A stretch of DNA of 64,000 nucleotides from Megaleporinus macrocephalus (GCA_021613375.1 CM038727.1:6444564-6508563), one strand, 5' to 3'; counted from the first letter of the stretch, positions 36,005-47,542 are shown. A program made the numbers and translations. Notes: generated by a model from the letters alone, not told the origin.

Positions 36005-37445
36005 TGCAAACATGGCACAGCATGGCATGGGTAGGTGGATGTCAGCATGGTGTGGAATACTTGTGTGGGTAGTTAAAGATTAGTCTGGTGTGTCAAACTC
36101 ATGTTGGTAGTTGATGATTAGCCTGGTATATCAAACTCATGTGGATAGATAAAGATTAGCCTGGTGTGTCAAACTCATGTGGGGTAGTTGAAGATTAGCA
36201 TGGTATATCAAACTCATGTGGATAGTTAAAGATTAGCCTCGTGTGTCAAACTTATGTGGGTAGTTGAACATTAACATAGTGTGGCAAACTTATTTGGGTA
36301 GTTGAACATTAACATAGTGTGGCAAACTTATTTGGGTAGTTGAACAGTAACATAGTATATCAAACTTATGTGGGTAGTTGAACAGTAACATAGTATATCA
36401 AACTTATGTGGGTAGTTGAACATTAACATAGTGTGGCAAACTTATTTGGGTGGTTGAACATTAACATAGTGTGGCAAACTTATTTGGGTAGTTGAACAGT
36501 AACATAGTATATCAAACTTATGTGGGTAGTTGAACATTAACATAGTGTGGCAAACTTATTTGGGTAGTTGAACAGTAACACAGTATATCAAACTTATTTG
36601 GGTAGTTGAACAGTAACATAGTGTGGCAAACTTATTTGGGTAGTTGAACAGTAACATAGTATATCAAACTTATGTGGGTAGTTGAACATTAACATAGTGT
36701 GGCAAACTTATTTGGGTAGTTGAACATTAACATAGTGTGGCAAACTATTTGGGTAGTTGAACATTAACATAGTATATCAAACTTCTGTGGGTAGTTGAAC
36801 ATTAACATAGTGTGGCACACGTATGTGGGTAGTTGAACATTAGCATAGTGTGACAAACGTATGTGGGTAGTTGAACATTAACATAATGTGGCAGGCGTAT
36901 GTGGGTAGTTGGACATTACCAGTGTGGCAAACTTATGTGGGTAGTTGAACATTAACATAATGTGGCAAACCTATGTGGGTAGTTGAACATTAACATAATG
37001 TGGCAAACGTATGTGGTAGTTGAACATTAACATGATGTATCAAACTTATGTGGGTAGTTGAACATTAGCAGTGTTTGTCAAATTTATGTGGGTAGTTGGA
37101 CATTAACATAATGTGGCAAACTTATGTGGGTAGTTGAACATTAACATAGTGTGATAAACTTATGTGGCAGTTGAACATTAACAAAGTGTGGTAAACTTAT
37201 GTGGTAGTTGAACATTAGCAGTGTTTTTCAAGCATATGTGGGTAGTGGGACATACATATGGTGTGGTAAACTTATGTGGGTAGTTGAACATTAGCATGGT
37301 TAATCAAAAACATGTGGGTGGTTGCACATAGGCATGGTAAGTCAAAGTTATGTGGTAGTTGAACATTAACATTGTCAAGCTTGTGTGGATAGTTGAACAT
37401 CAGCAAACCTATGTAGGTAATTGAATATTAGCATGGTGTATCATA
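36005..37445 (+). repeat. 38-bp minisatellite, array A (about 37 units)
   Basis: Unit of 38 bp: 'gggtagttgaacattaacat' followed by 'agtgtggcaaacttattt'. Period was read from 36277 to 36315. Units diverge towards both ends and are most uniform at 36240-36760. The same unit recurs at 39345-40285. Confidence 0.95.
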
Positions 37446-37727
37446 TGTTGAGCATTAACATACTGTGGGCGTAACAGAATGTGGCAAATTTAATGTTTGT
37501 CCAAACATGTCTAGCTGCAAAACCACATACTATGGCTTGGTAGCATGACAGCGACTCTATGTGAAGCAGCTCTACATTAAATTTCATATTGTTCTCTAAA
37601 CCTTTGTGGGCAGTAACGTGAAATTTAGAATTACGCTAGACTGGCGTAGCTGTTTATGTGCAGTCCAGTCGATGTGCTGTGTGTGGCTAGCACTGAAATG
37701 GTTGCTGTAGGTTAACTATGTCTCTAA

Positions 37728-38540
37728 TGCTGAGCATACACTAGAAGACTTTTAAAAGACTCTGAAAAGATGTTTAATAGACTAAAGTCCGACTCCCTCT
37801 CACACCTAAAGACTAATCACAGACTTTTAGTCACAGACTTTTAGTCACAGACTAGTCACAGGTATGATTTACCAGACTGCTACTAGATTATTTCCCATTT
37901 ATATGACTGAAGCTAGCAATGTTCAGCTAAATGTATGGTCCGCTGCTAGGCTAATTGTAACTGTAGCCCCATTTGGCTGTGTTTTAGTTAGCTAGCTAGC
38001 TAGTTAGCTTTAGCATAACATACTTAGCCGGGATTTCGAGGGTTTCAGCGATTTCTGTCCACCTTTTTTTCTTTTTCCACTCTGTCGTGGTATAAATGGG
38101 AAGACACGTGAAAGAGGCACTCTTTCTCACTCCACAGCTCACTCCACAGCTCCACCAGTTTCTCCTCCTTTTGTACAGTCTTCTTCTTTAGCCGCAAGAC
38201 ATTCCTGCCCACCCGCGCAACGTGTTGGAGGAGCTGCACGTGGGGGGCGAGTTCCTTGCGGCTTCCTGTTTGGTGGTGAAAAAAGCTCCTATTAGTTGTT
38301 GACAATGTTCACGTGACTATTTGCGTGAGCCAAGACTTCAGACTTATGATAATATTAAACACGGTTGATTTTATTGAAACGCTTGGACGAGAAAAAGACT
38401 TAAACCGGCAGTCTCAACCACCTCACACTAAACGATTGAGATGACTCAACTCTAGCAAAACTCTCTAGATTTTATTCCGACATTGGAAATTTGTTTGCGA
38501 TCGTAAAATCGCTTTAAAATCGTTCGGTGTAAGGTCAGCA
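37728..38540. mobile_element. PIF-Harbinger-like transposon remnant
   Basis: The ends TGCTGAGCATACACTAGAAG and, inverted from the right, TGCTGACCTTACACCGAACG are matching termini flanked by TAA on both sides (37725-37727 and 38541-38543), the 3-bp target duplication typical of PIF-Harbinger. The element is 813 bp. It lies between the two 38-bp arrays and carries a short MADF-like frame on the minus strand. Confidence 0.82.
38045..38305 (-). pseudogene. MADF-like domain remnant of the Harbinger element
   Basis: The 86-aa frame contains EEKLVELWSE, then CLFHVSSHLYHDRVEKEKK. This resembles the start of a MADF domain (an E-L-I-E-L-V type helix, then LYD-S-YKDR). MADF/Myb-type DNA-binding proteins are the accessory second gene of PIF-Harbinger transposons. 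The frame ends early, near the end of the first half of the domain, and lacks the usual following tryptophan-containing helix, so it is a fragment. Function in this copy is unlikely. Confidence 0.5.
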
Positions 38541-38543
38541 TAA

Positions 38544-39344
38544 GCGATACGGCTGCTAACCGGCTTCAGTGCGGTGGTGAATGGCTCTGTGCTCTATCCT
38601 CCGCCTGTGAGCTGTCATCCCCTCTCTGTTCATTTAAATACGGCTGTTGGAAGAGCCACTTTAGCCCAATGAGGATGAATAATTGAGCGGAACAGCTCCC
38701 GAGACAGGGGGACACTAGCGTCGTCAGGCAGCACTGTAAAACATGCTAAGTGGCTAGCGCTGTGGGGGGAAGAAGAGGGAGAGAGACAGAGGGAGAGAGC
38801 GAGAGTGAGAGAGAGATAAATTATCTGTCACTTAATGCGAAGCAACGCAGGCAAATGAGCCGTGGCGAGGATGAATTACAGATTGCCGGCTCTTTTTTCT
38901 CCACCGCTCCGTCGCCATTATGTCAACGAGAGGAGGGCGAAGGGAGGGAGGGCAGCACGCTAGTAGGGCCGTGGGGTTTGTTAGCATGACTGAGAGGTTG
39001 GGTGGCGGAGGGGGGGTCTATCTGGGCCCGTCTGCTGATACAGGGTAAATTTATTGCTGTGTTTTTTTCTTTATTATTATTTTTTTCATTTACTCTAAGC
39101 CATTACATTTGTACCTGTTAGCTCCATTAGCCTCATAGCTCTAGTGGTAACTAGACAGGAAAGCATTAGACACTGGTAGATGAGGTGAGAAGCTTATATC
39201 TAACTAATAAAAATAATTTCTTAATGAAATATTGACTTGTTTTTCACATTTTCCATGCATTTCATTTTTCAGATTATGATGTTTGTATGACATTTTTCAT
39301 TCCATTTACTTCAACTTCTGTTCCTCTCACACAATGATGATGTG
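38544..39344. other. Repeat-poor island between the arrays
   Basis: 38560-39010 is GC-richer, with a (GA)n-rich stretch near 38770-38815; possible conserved non-coding DNA. 39060-39344 is AT-rich. No exon is supported. Confidence 0.4.
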
Positions 39345-40285
39345 GGTACTTTAGCATGATGTATCAAACTTAATTGGGTTGTTGAACTTTAGCAAGGTCT
39401 ATCAAACTCATGTGGGTAGTTGAACATTAACAAGGTGTGTCAAACTCGTGGGTAGTTGAACTTTGGCATGATGTATCAAACTTAAGTGGGTAGTTGAATT
39501 TTAGCATGATGTATTAAACTTAAGTGGGTAGTTGATCTTTAGCAAGGTGTATCGGACTCATGTGGGTAGTTGAACTTTAGCATGGTTGTTCAATTTATGT
39601 GCATAGTTGAACTTTTGAATGGTGTATCAAACCTGTATGGGTAGTTGGACATTAACAAGATGTATCAAACTTTAGTGGGTAGTTGAACATTAGCATGGTT
39701 TGGCAAACTGATGTGGGTAGTTGAACATTACCAAGATGTATCAAACTTTTGTGGGTAGTTAAACACTAGCATAGTGTGGCAAACTGATGTGGGTAGTGGG
39801 ATATTAGCATGATGTATCAAACTTCTGTGGGTAGTTAAACATTAGCATGGTGTATCAAACTGATGTGGGTAGTTGAACTTTAGCGTAGTGTGGCAAACTG
39901 ATGTGGGTAGTTGAATATTAGCATGATGTATCAAACATCTGTGGGTAGTTGAACATTAGCATAGTGTATCAAACTGATGTGGGTAGTTGAACTTTAGCGT
40001 AGTGTGGCAAACTGATGTGGGTAGTGGAATATTAGCATGATGTATCAAACTTAAGTGGGTAGCTGAACTTTAGCAAGGTGTGTTCAATTTATGTGGGTAG
40101 TTGAACTTTAGCATGGTGTATCAAACTGAGGTGGGTAGTTGAACATTTGAATGATGTATCTTTCTTGTGTGGGTAGTTGAACATTAGAATGGTGTGGCAA
40201 ATTCAAGTAGGTAGTTGAAATTTAGCATGATGTATCAAACTCCTGTAGCTAGTTAAAAACTTGTTTGGGTAGTTAAACAATTACA
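39345..40285 (+). repeat. 38-bp minisatellite, array B (about 25 units)
   Basis: Same unit as array A ('gtgggtagttgaactttagc', 'atgatgtatcaaactt') but with its own variants, mainly 'actttagc' for 'acattaac'. It is separated from array A by 1.9 kb that includes the Harbinger element. Confidence 0.93.
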
Positions 40286-40829
40286 TGATTTGAAACTTTT
40301 CTTACCACAAAAAAATGTATATATGACATACATATCACCTTGCAATCCCTGCCATAAGCATATATAATTGCCTATATGTAGGTGTAGTGACACCAAATTT
40401 TTTATAACAAAAATATATATGTTCATAATGCCATAATAAATGTATTTTTAAGGTGTTATATAACCTAGGTCTGTCTCAAGCTTGTATAATCGCCTATAAG
40501 TGTTCTCAATCACCTTATAGTGTTCTCAAGATACATTATAACACACAGTGTGAGCGAACCAGATTCTATTTTTGAACCTGGCACTGTCTCAATATTTTGT
40601 GTATGTATTATTTTTTCAAGAAAGAAAATGATATATAGTCATGGACTGTTAGCACTTGGCAACAAAATCTAAATGGTTAGCAGTACAGAGATGCTTTATG
40701 TTGGCTAGTAGATAAACAACATTTGGGCTCCATTATTACATTGTAGTCTTGTATTAACATTTAGATGCAATAAGACTTCACTTAAACCCTGTAATGACCT
40801 GGTATAAACGCTGTATAACACCAGTGTCT
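40286..40829. other. AT-rich intron DNA
   Basis: Words such as 'aaggtgttatataac' relate it loosely to the AT-rich dispersed repeat. No gene was recognised. Confidence 0.5.
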
Positions 40830-41095
40830 ACAATGTTCTTATAAACAGATGTTACAATGTGTTATAGAACCTGACTCTATAAAGTATTAGACATGTAATT
40901 ATTACCACCTTAGAGCAATCATAAAAGCTTACACCTGGCATTATGAGGTGTTACATGGCCTTATTATTGCATTTATGATGCATTATGAATACAGGATTCT
41001 TAGGGAGTGTAATCAAAATGTTGTATAACAACAGTGTCTACAATGTTCTTGTGAACAGATGTTATAATGTGTTATAGAACCTGACCCTAGGACAA
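40830..41095 (+). repeat. AT-rich dispersed repeat, left inverted copy
   Basis: Contains 'tgtctacaatgttcttat', 'gtgttatagaacctgact' and 'gcattatgaatacaggatt'. The left part is repeated again at 41034-41095. The whole is matched in reverse complement at 42300-42492, forming widely spaced inverted repeats of about 190 bp. Confidence 0.8.
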
Positions 41096-41222
41096 TATAA
41101 TATCTAATATTTAATAAATATCTAATAGATATCTCATTTGCAATAGCATTTTTTTTATAATAAAAGGACCAGAATGTTGTTTATTATTCATCTGTGTTTT
41201 TTGGTAGCATGAGCTGAGAACA

Positions 41223-41425
41223 ACTAGAAAAACGAGTATACCAATTTTACAGGAGAGACCAAAGACTTCCTTACTTTTAATATAAGTCAATGGAACCAGA
41301 ATGTTTTCCAAACTAATTTGGAGCATTCTTATTGGTTCATTCATGTTTAGAGAATGTAAACAGCAACTATGGATTTTAAATGATACAGAGAAATAAAAAT
41401 GATTGATACATTGATATATAAAACG
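41223..41425 (-). mobile_element. Family M1 MITE
   Basis: Core in reverse orientation ('attttacaggagagaccaaa', 'taagtcaatggaaccagaat', 'cttattggttcattcat'). Confidence 0.78.
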
Positions 41426-42299
41426 ATTTGCACTTTCATATATATATTTGTGATACAAATCTGGGAAGATGGTATTTATTTATTTATTTATTTATTATTA
41501 AAAACATCCACATCAAAGTAATTATAAATAAACAATGCAGGGTGATTGGATGTGTCGGATGAGTATTTACAGAGTGATTGTATCTCGTATCTGTAATAAG
41601 TCCAGCAAAAAATATGATGTCCCTACATTTATTATACATACATAACCTGAAAATGTTGCTTATTCAAAAAAGTCAGCAGAACCTTTTTAGGCACATTTTA
41701 ATTTATTAATTAATCATTCAACACTGTTTTGGGTTGCCATGTCTTTTTGTCTGCTCCTCTTATGATGCCACAGTTTCTCGTCCTGCAAACGCACAAAAAC
41801 GAAACCGCACACACACGTGTAAACACTTACAATTCAACTCCCCGGGTCTCTAAGGGTTCTCGCGCCCCCACTATCTCCTGGTCTTCACCCCTTCATTGAG
41901 CGCTGGCCCCCCTCTAGTGCTGCCCTCCAGTCGGCACCGACCAAAGGCCACGGCAGTGCGTGCGGCTGACGCTCGGCGTCTCTCTCCAGCACAGCCTGAG
42001 CGCAGCGGGCTGTGGAATAATGCCTCACTCACCTATTTCACTCTGACTACTACAATTACTGAAGATTACCAGCACTGCGCACGGGCATCCGTAGCACTCC
42101 ATACAATAAAAACAAACAGGGTTGACGGGTGAGCGAGGACGTGTGGGGTGGAGGTTGCTGAGACTACATACTGTTATACTGGTACAACCTGGATAACCTT
42201 CAGAACAATACCAACCCTAGGGCTGGTCAAACGTTTGATCACTGGGTGGCAAATTTATTGCCATTATATATATAACAAACTTCACACTAACAAGTTTGA
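41426..42299. other. Intron DNA with a GC-richer island
   Basis: A (TTTA)n run at about 41473-41496. 41740-42150 is GC-richer and non-repetitive, a candidate conserved non-coding stretch. The 78-aa frame at 41896-42132 has no domain. Confidence 0.4.
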
Positions 42300-42492
42300 T
42301 TACACTCCCTAAGAATCCTGTATTCATAATGCATCATTAATGCAATAGTAAGGCTGTGTAACACCTTATGATGCCAGGCGTAAGCTTTTATAATTGCTCT
42401 TCAGTACAGTAGCAATTACACGTCTAATAAATTATAGGGTCAGGTTCTATAACACATTATAACATCTGTTCACAAGAACATTGTAGACACTG
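42300..42492 (-). repeat. AT-rich dispersed repeat, right inverted copy
   Basis: Reverse complement of 40830-41095, from 'ctccctaagaatcctgtatt' to 'caagaacattgtagacac'. Confidence 0.8.
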
Positions 42493-42529
42493 TCTTTTTT
42501 GAACATTTTGATAACACTTTTGATAACAT

Positions 42530-42726
<197 letters not shown>

Positions 42727-42779
42727 CAATATATAAAACTTTTGCACAGATCATCATTTTTCTTTTTATTTCTTCTAAG

Positions 42780-42931
42780 GCAAAAAAAGAACCTGTTTAA
42801 AAACCCTCTTTATAGCACCAACAAATGACCACAAGTTCCAGAACATGTGGCACTGCACAGATTCACACACTGAACAACGTGTTGTGTTTACACCTAATAA
42901 TAAATAGACCAATTAAAATGATGCAAGATGT
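42780..42931 (+). repeat. 150-bp direct duplicate, copy 1
   Basis: Nearly identical to 44052-44203, from 'gaacctgtttaaaaaccctc' to 'aaaatgatgcaagatg', with few differences. The family or origin is not recognised. Confidence 0.88.
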
Positions 42932-43029
42932 TTTTGATAACACTCCCTAATATATACTATCCCCTAAGATATACTATTATATCCAGTATATCTAATATAT
43001 ATATATATATATATATATAGTCTCATATT
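42932..43029. repeat. Repeat of the pre-microsatellite block and short (TA)n
   Basis: Second copy of the 'ctatcccctaagatatact' block followed by (TA)n at 42997-43018. Confidence 0.85.
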
Positions 43030-43265
43030 GTCTCTGTCCAAAGAAAATCATGTATCTGCATTTTGTCAGTTATTATTTTTCTAGATCATTTGAACATGCT
43101 TGCTGCAGTGTGTGGAAAGTTCCTGATGAATGGACCAATAGAAAGGCTCCAAACTAGCTTTGGAAAAAATCTGGTTCCATTTATTTACATTAAAAATAAT
43201 GATGTTTGTTGTCTCTCCTGTAAAATGACTATTTTGGAGATAATTATTTTTCCTTGGACAGTATA
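43030..43265 (+). mobile_element. Family M1 MITE, full length
   Basis: Begins 'ctctgtccaaagaaaatcat' and ends 'atttttccttggacagta', inverted matches. The core is complete. Together with the copy at 13328 it defines the terminal inverted repeats of the family. Confidence 0.85.
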
Positions 43266-43269
43266 AGTA

Positions 43270-43610
43270 ACAACATTCACAAATAACTGGTTCTCACTCA
43301 GTGTTCAAGCTCATCCTACAAAAATACAGATGCATAATAATCAACATTCTGGTCCTTTTATTGTCAAAATATAGGCTATTAAAAATACATATTTATTTTA
43401 TATGGTATTATATGACATATAATATCTTATAATGTCTGTCATAAGGTTGTGTAATTGGCTATAAGTAGTTATAGTCACAGGCAACACACTTTATACCACA
43501 ATTTTTATGTATTTCACAAATAACTGGTTCTTACTCAATGTTCATGCTACAACAATACTGATGATAAGAATTGATATTCTGGTCCTTTATTTAAAACAAA
43601 TAGGCTGGAA
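43270..43610 (+). repeat. Local duplication of about 90 bp
   Basis: The block 'cacaaataactggttctcac' to 'ctggtccttttat' at 43276-43380 recurs at 43514-43605 with changes. Confidence 0.75.
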
Positions 43611-43617
43611 ATAAGAT

Positions 43618-43704
43618 ATTTATATTATATTATATTATATTATATTATATTATATTATATTATATTATATTATATTATATTATATTATATTATATTATAT
43701 TATA
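43618..43704. repeat. (TATAT)n pentanucleotide repeat
   Basis: About 17 units of TATAT preceding an M1 element. Confidence 0.95.
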
Positions 43705-43903
43705 TATTTTTTTCTACACCATTCATACATGGCAGTTGTCATTTACATTCTTTAAATGTCATTATAAATGTCATGATGAACAGACCAATGGAAATGCTCC
43801 AAAATAGCTTGGTTAGAATTCTGGTTCCATTGACTTACATTGAAAATAAAAAGGTTTTTGGTCTCTCCTGTAAAGTTGCCATCATTGGACAGCGACGATA
43901 TAT
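43705..43903 (+). mobile_element. Family M1 MITE
   Basis: Core complete; the right end 'cattggacagcgacgatata' is intact, the left end is degraded into the TATAT run. Confidence 0.82.
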
Positions 43904-44051
43904 AAAACTTTAGCACAGATCACATTTTATGTGTTACATTCAGCATAAGAAAAGGAGCTAGTGGTTTATATACACCCAGCATTAATCACAGTAACATTAG
44001 AATGCATTCATGGTTCTTTGCAGGCTTCATTTTTCTTTTTTTTTCTTCTAT

Positions 44052-44203
44052 GACAAAAAAAGCACCTGTTTAAAAACCCTCTTTATAGCACCAACAAATG
44101 ACCACAAGTTCTAGAACATGTGGCACTGCACAGATTCACACACTGAACAACATGTTGTGTTTACACCTAATAATAAATGGACCAATCAAAATGATGCAAG
44201 ATG
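44052..44203 (+). repeat. 150-bp direct duplicate, copy 2
   Basis: Partner of 42780-42931. Here it is preceded by a longer unique stretch (43904-44051) that copy 1 lacks. Confidence 0.88.
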
Positions 44204-44287
44204 ACTTGAAATAAAATCTAGTACCTAATGAATGTAATAATGAACCATCCCCGAGATTTTTATTGTGACCTCCTGCTCCGCTATTAT

Positions 44288-44808
44288 TTACACTACCGCT
44301 TAAAAGTTTAGGATCACTTTAGAATTTCATTTCATGCAATTTTCATGCAATTCACAAACAATATTGTCCATTTCTCAATTAATGTAAGTGTATCAGATGA
44401 TTTTTAAAGAATAAAATGTTTGTATTAAAGTCTATTTTTGTATAGAGGCTTATTTTACATATAGTCCTATTATCAGTAATTCTCAGTCCTCTGTCTAAAT
44501 CTCCTGGTACGACCACCAATCCAAGTTAAGGATGTTATTGGACTAATTGGTTGCTAGGACACTCTTGCTCAATTGTGATGCACAGCTGAAAAACATTCTA
44601 CTAATAAGTGAGTATAAAAGGGAACAACATTCTAGGTTAGTTTAGTATCTGAAGATCAGCAGTTGATGGCTTGCTGACCGACTCACAATGACCAGAAAGA
44701 AACAACTTTCTTTAGAGACCCGTCAGTCCATTGTTGTGTTAAGGAAGAAGATACTCCATTAAAACAAGAACATTTCACTGTGATCCCAAACTTGTGAGCA
44801 GTAGTGTA
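44288..44808 (-). mobile_element. Tc1/mariner-like MITE, complete
   Basis: Reverse-orientation copy of the element at 10148-10670, with terminal sequences 'cactaccgcttaaaagttt' and 'caaacttgtgagcagtagtg' and flanking TA. No transposase frame remains. Confidence 0.87.
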
Positions 44809-44821
44809 TATGTTTATATTA

Positions 44822-45035
44822 TATATGATATAAAACATATATTCAAAATCCAGAATGGCAACTTTACAGGGGGGACCAAACACCTTCTTTACTTGTAATG
44901 TAAGTCAATGGAACCAGACATTTTTCCGAGCCATTTTTAAGCATTTCTATTGGTCGATTTATCGTGAAATATCCACACGATGTAAAGGGCAGCTGTCGTG
45001 TTGAAATATAAAAATCAGTAACATTATATAATATA
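44822..45035 (-). mobile_element. Family M1 MITE
   Basis: Core in reverse orientation ('ggcaactttacaggggggac', 'taagtcaatggaaccagaca'), ends degraded. Confidence 0.78.
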
Positions 45036-45641
45036 TAATGTTATATAGAAGTCTGTAAGTGTGTGTATCTGTAAGTGTGTGTGTGTTAATAGATGAACAA
45101 GGGGCTGAAGTTGGTGCTGTGAGATCAGCACATCAGTAACTCTCTAAATTACACACACACACACACACAAACACTTTTACTCATCGGCTGAACAGACAGC
45201 CTGTCACTGGCAGACGCACACGTGCACGCTCATTTCTCCTGCTCGTCTAATGGATGTGAGTCAGTGGTGTGCACCAGCTAACACAAATGTACTCAGATCC
45301 TGACCTTTAGTAGGTGTGTTCCAAATGTGAGTGTGCGTCGGTGTGTGTGTGTGTGTGTGCTGCAGCATTCTGCCCTTCTCCACACTTGAGCCACTCTACA
45401 GGATAATCAGGCGTTACAGTCCGTATCCTCAGCCCCCTGCTAGACACCGGGCTGCTATAGATGACATCATTATAAGTGTTAATGTGTTGCAGGAGGTTGC
45501 AGCACATGCAACACACGGGGGCACCAGCTCGCAACGCCTCAGCATTAAAGAGGGGGCAATGTTCTTTAGCACTGTGTTCACTAGGATCATTGTATTATAT
45601 TATTGTTTATGTAGGGTACATGTCTCTCTGCCTCCTTTTAA
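45036..45641. other. Intron DNA with (AC)n and (GT)n runs
   Basis: (CA)n at about 45151-45170 and (GT)n at about 45339-45358. The 140-aa frame at 45331-45753 begins in the GT run and has no domain. Confidence 0.5.
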
Positions 45642-46135
45642 CCCTTTGATGCTAAGCAAACCCTTGCCTATGCACAACATGGTTAAACTGGCTCCGTATT
45701 CATTTCCTATGTTATTGTATGTACTGCTATTGTATGTAGTGTCTCTTTGGTAAATCTATTAAAATCAGTGTATTTCATTACTTAATGTTCCAAGTGTTCA
45801 TTACAAATCTTCTTTTTGATCTTAAATCATTATTTTAATTCTTATTTATTTATTTCATGAACATAAATATAAATGTTTATAAATATGTTCCTGACTGCAA
45901 CTCCATAAGGGTTAATTCTGAGCTATGCTGTATGTTTGAAGGCAGTGATAGAAAAAAGATTTTTATTAAAAAAGTAAATTATAACACTGAAATTTTGAAA
46001 AAATTAAAATTTGTGATGATCAAAAAGAACAGGAGGAACTCATGGAAGCCTGAAGGATGAAACTCATTTATTGTAAAGATTTAGAGAGTAAAATCCCAGT
46101 CGAGTCATTTCTGACCCAGGTTGTGCATCAAAGGG
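45642..46135. mobile_element. piggyBac-like MITE
   Basis: 494 bp with inverted ends CCCTTTGATGC and GCATCAAAGGG, flanked on both sides by TTAA (45638-45641 and 46136-46139). CCC termini with a TTAA target are the signature of piggyBac transposons. A subterminal word ('tatgcacaacatgg' left, inverted 'gatgcacaacctgg' right) adds a second inverted match. No transposase frame. Confidence 0.88.
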
Positions 46136-46139
46136 TTAA

Positions 46140-46909
46140 AATGGCCCGTCAGTGGAATGTATTGTAGCCATCATATGTGACTGGGCTATATTAAAATCTT
46201 ATGATGGCATATGAGATGCGCAGAGATTGTTTAGGAGTGTTAGGTTTATATTGTTTATGTCTCCTGGTGGGTTAGGCCTGTTATTAATAAAATAAATAAA
46301 TGAATAAATATTAATAATAATATTTTTGTAGTTAAGTAATCACAATTATTGGTATTGCACCCCCCAAAATAAACACACACACTCTGCGGCAACTTTGACC
46401 TACTTTCTATCAGGGCTGTCTGGCAAGAATCCGGCAACATGACACGATCATGATACAGAAGTTATGATTCCACATATTGCGATACTGAAAGTAAGAGATC
46501 ATTTAAATAATAGAACATAATTAAAAATTATAATCCAATAATAATTTTAGGAAAGCTGTTGCAGTATTAAAAACACACATACACAGGTCTGCTAATGCTA
46601 ATGTTAGCAGTGCATCCTTATGCTACTTGTTTACGCTGGAGTGGAAGAGTTTGGAGTGGAAGAGTTTGACTACAGCACTGCCATCTAGTGGTTAGAGATT
46701 TAAATACAACTGAATTGATACAGTATAACAAATAGCAGTATTGTGATATTCTGTATTTTCAATATTTTCTTTTGCATTTTATATTTTTTTTACTGGACAG
46801 TGATATATATGTATATATATATTATTGAATTATTAATATTAACTAGTCCTGTTTAACTGAATTTAGTGCAGAGTGTGTGAATTGTTGAAAACAAATAACT
46901 GAAAACTTT
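46140..46909. other. AT-rich intron DNA
   Basis: No gene. It contains a CTCF-like motif (separate entry) and a 'ctggacagtgatatata' sequence near 46793-46810 that looks like an isolated M1 end. Confidence 0.5.
46676..46691 (-). promoter_or_regulatory. CTCF-like motif
   Basis: CACTGCCATCTAGTGG; read on the minus strand it gives CCACTAGATGGCAGTG, which fits the CTCF core. It lies about 510 bp upstream of the exon at 47200. Confidence 0.45.
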
Positions 46910-47125
46910 TTGTCCGTTTTTTTTTTCTATTTTGTTTGAGCACAACAGCTGCCTTTTACACTGTTTTAAAATTTTATGATGAATGGACCAATAGAAATGC
47001 TCTGAAATAGCTTTGAAAATATTCTGGTTTCATTGACTTACATTAAAAGTAAAGACAGTTTTTGGTCTCTCCTGTAAAGTTGCCGTTTTGGAGACACTTG
47101 TTTATCTTTGGTCAGCCACAATGAG
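46910..47125 (+). mobile_element. Family M1 MITE next to a POU6F2 exon
   Basis: Complete core ('gatgaatggaccaatagaaa', 'ggtctctcctgtaaagttgc') and a degenerate right end ('gtttatctttggtcagcc'). It ends about 75 bp before the exon, so it borders the branch-point/polypyrimidine region. Confidence 0.82.
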
Positions 47126-47199
47126 TAGTCCTGTTTGTTCTTCATGGTGTTTTCATCTTGTCTCATTTACTTTTTTCTTTTCTTCTTATTTATTGCTAG

Positions 47200-47409
47200 A
47201 TTATTGGGACAATCCCTCTGATGCCAAACTCTGCAGGACCCTCCAACCAATCGGGCGGCGGGACCCCTTCACTACAAGTCCAACCCATCACGCCGCAGCT
47301 GCTGACCAACGCGCAAGGACAGATCATCGCCACCGTGATTGGGAACCAGATTCTGCCTGTCATCAACACCCAGGGAATCACGCTGTCACCAATCAAGCCT
47401 GGACAGCAG
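47200..47409 (+). CDS. pou6f2: POU6F2, internal coding exon (second in window)
   Basis: This 210-bp exon encodes 70 codons, from IIGTIPLMPNSAG through LQVQPITPQLLTNAQGQ and IIATVIGNQILPV to LSPIKPGQQ, and is strongly typical of POU6F2. It follows a long pyrimidine tract and acceptor (tattgctag) and ends CAG|gtgcgg; both junctions are phase 0. The donor lacks the usual A at +3 and is weaker than that of the previous exon. The segment belongs to the hydrophobic/glutamine-rich region before the POU-specific domain. TNAQGQII occurs twice in the spliced product: once across the junction with the 25836 exon and once inside this exon. An M1 element ends about 75 bp upstream and a (TA)n tract starts about 50 bp downstream. 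Confidence 0.95.
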
Positions 47410-47445
47410 GTGCGGGTCAAAACAAACACAGCACTAGTACTATAT

Positions 47446-47450
47446 AAAAA

Positions 47451-47538
<88 letters not shown>
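47446..47538. repeat. A tract and (TA)n microsatellite
   Basis: About 13 A followed by about 80 bp of TA, beginning fewer than 40 bp after the exon donor. Confidence 0.97.

Positions 47539-47539
<1 letters not shown>

Positions 47540-47542
<3 letters not shown>

Noticed and set aside
47088..47447. 119-aa frame across the exon at 47200
   Set aside because: It is in a different phase from the conserved IIGTIPLMPN to KPGQQ reading and starts in the intron; a chance frame.
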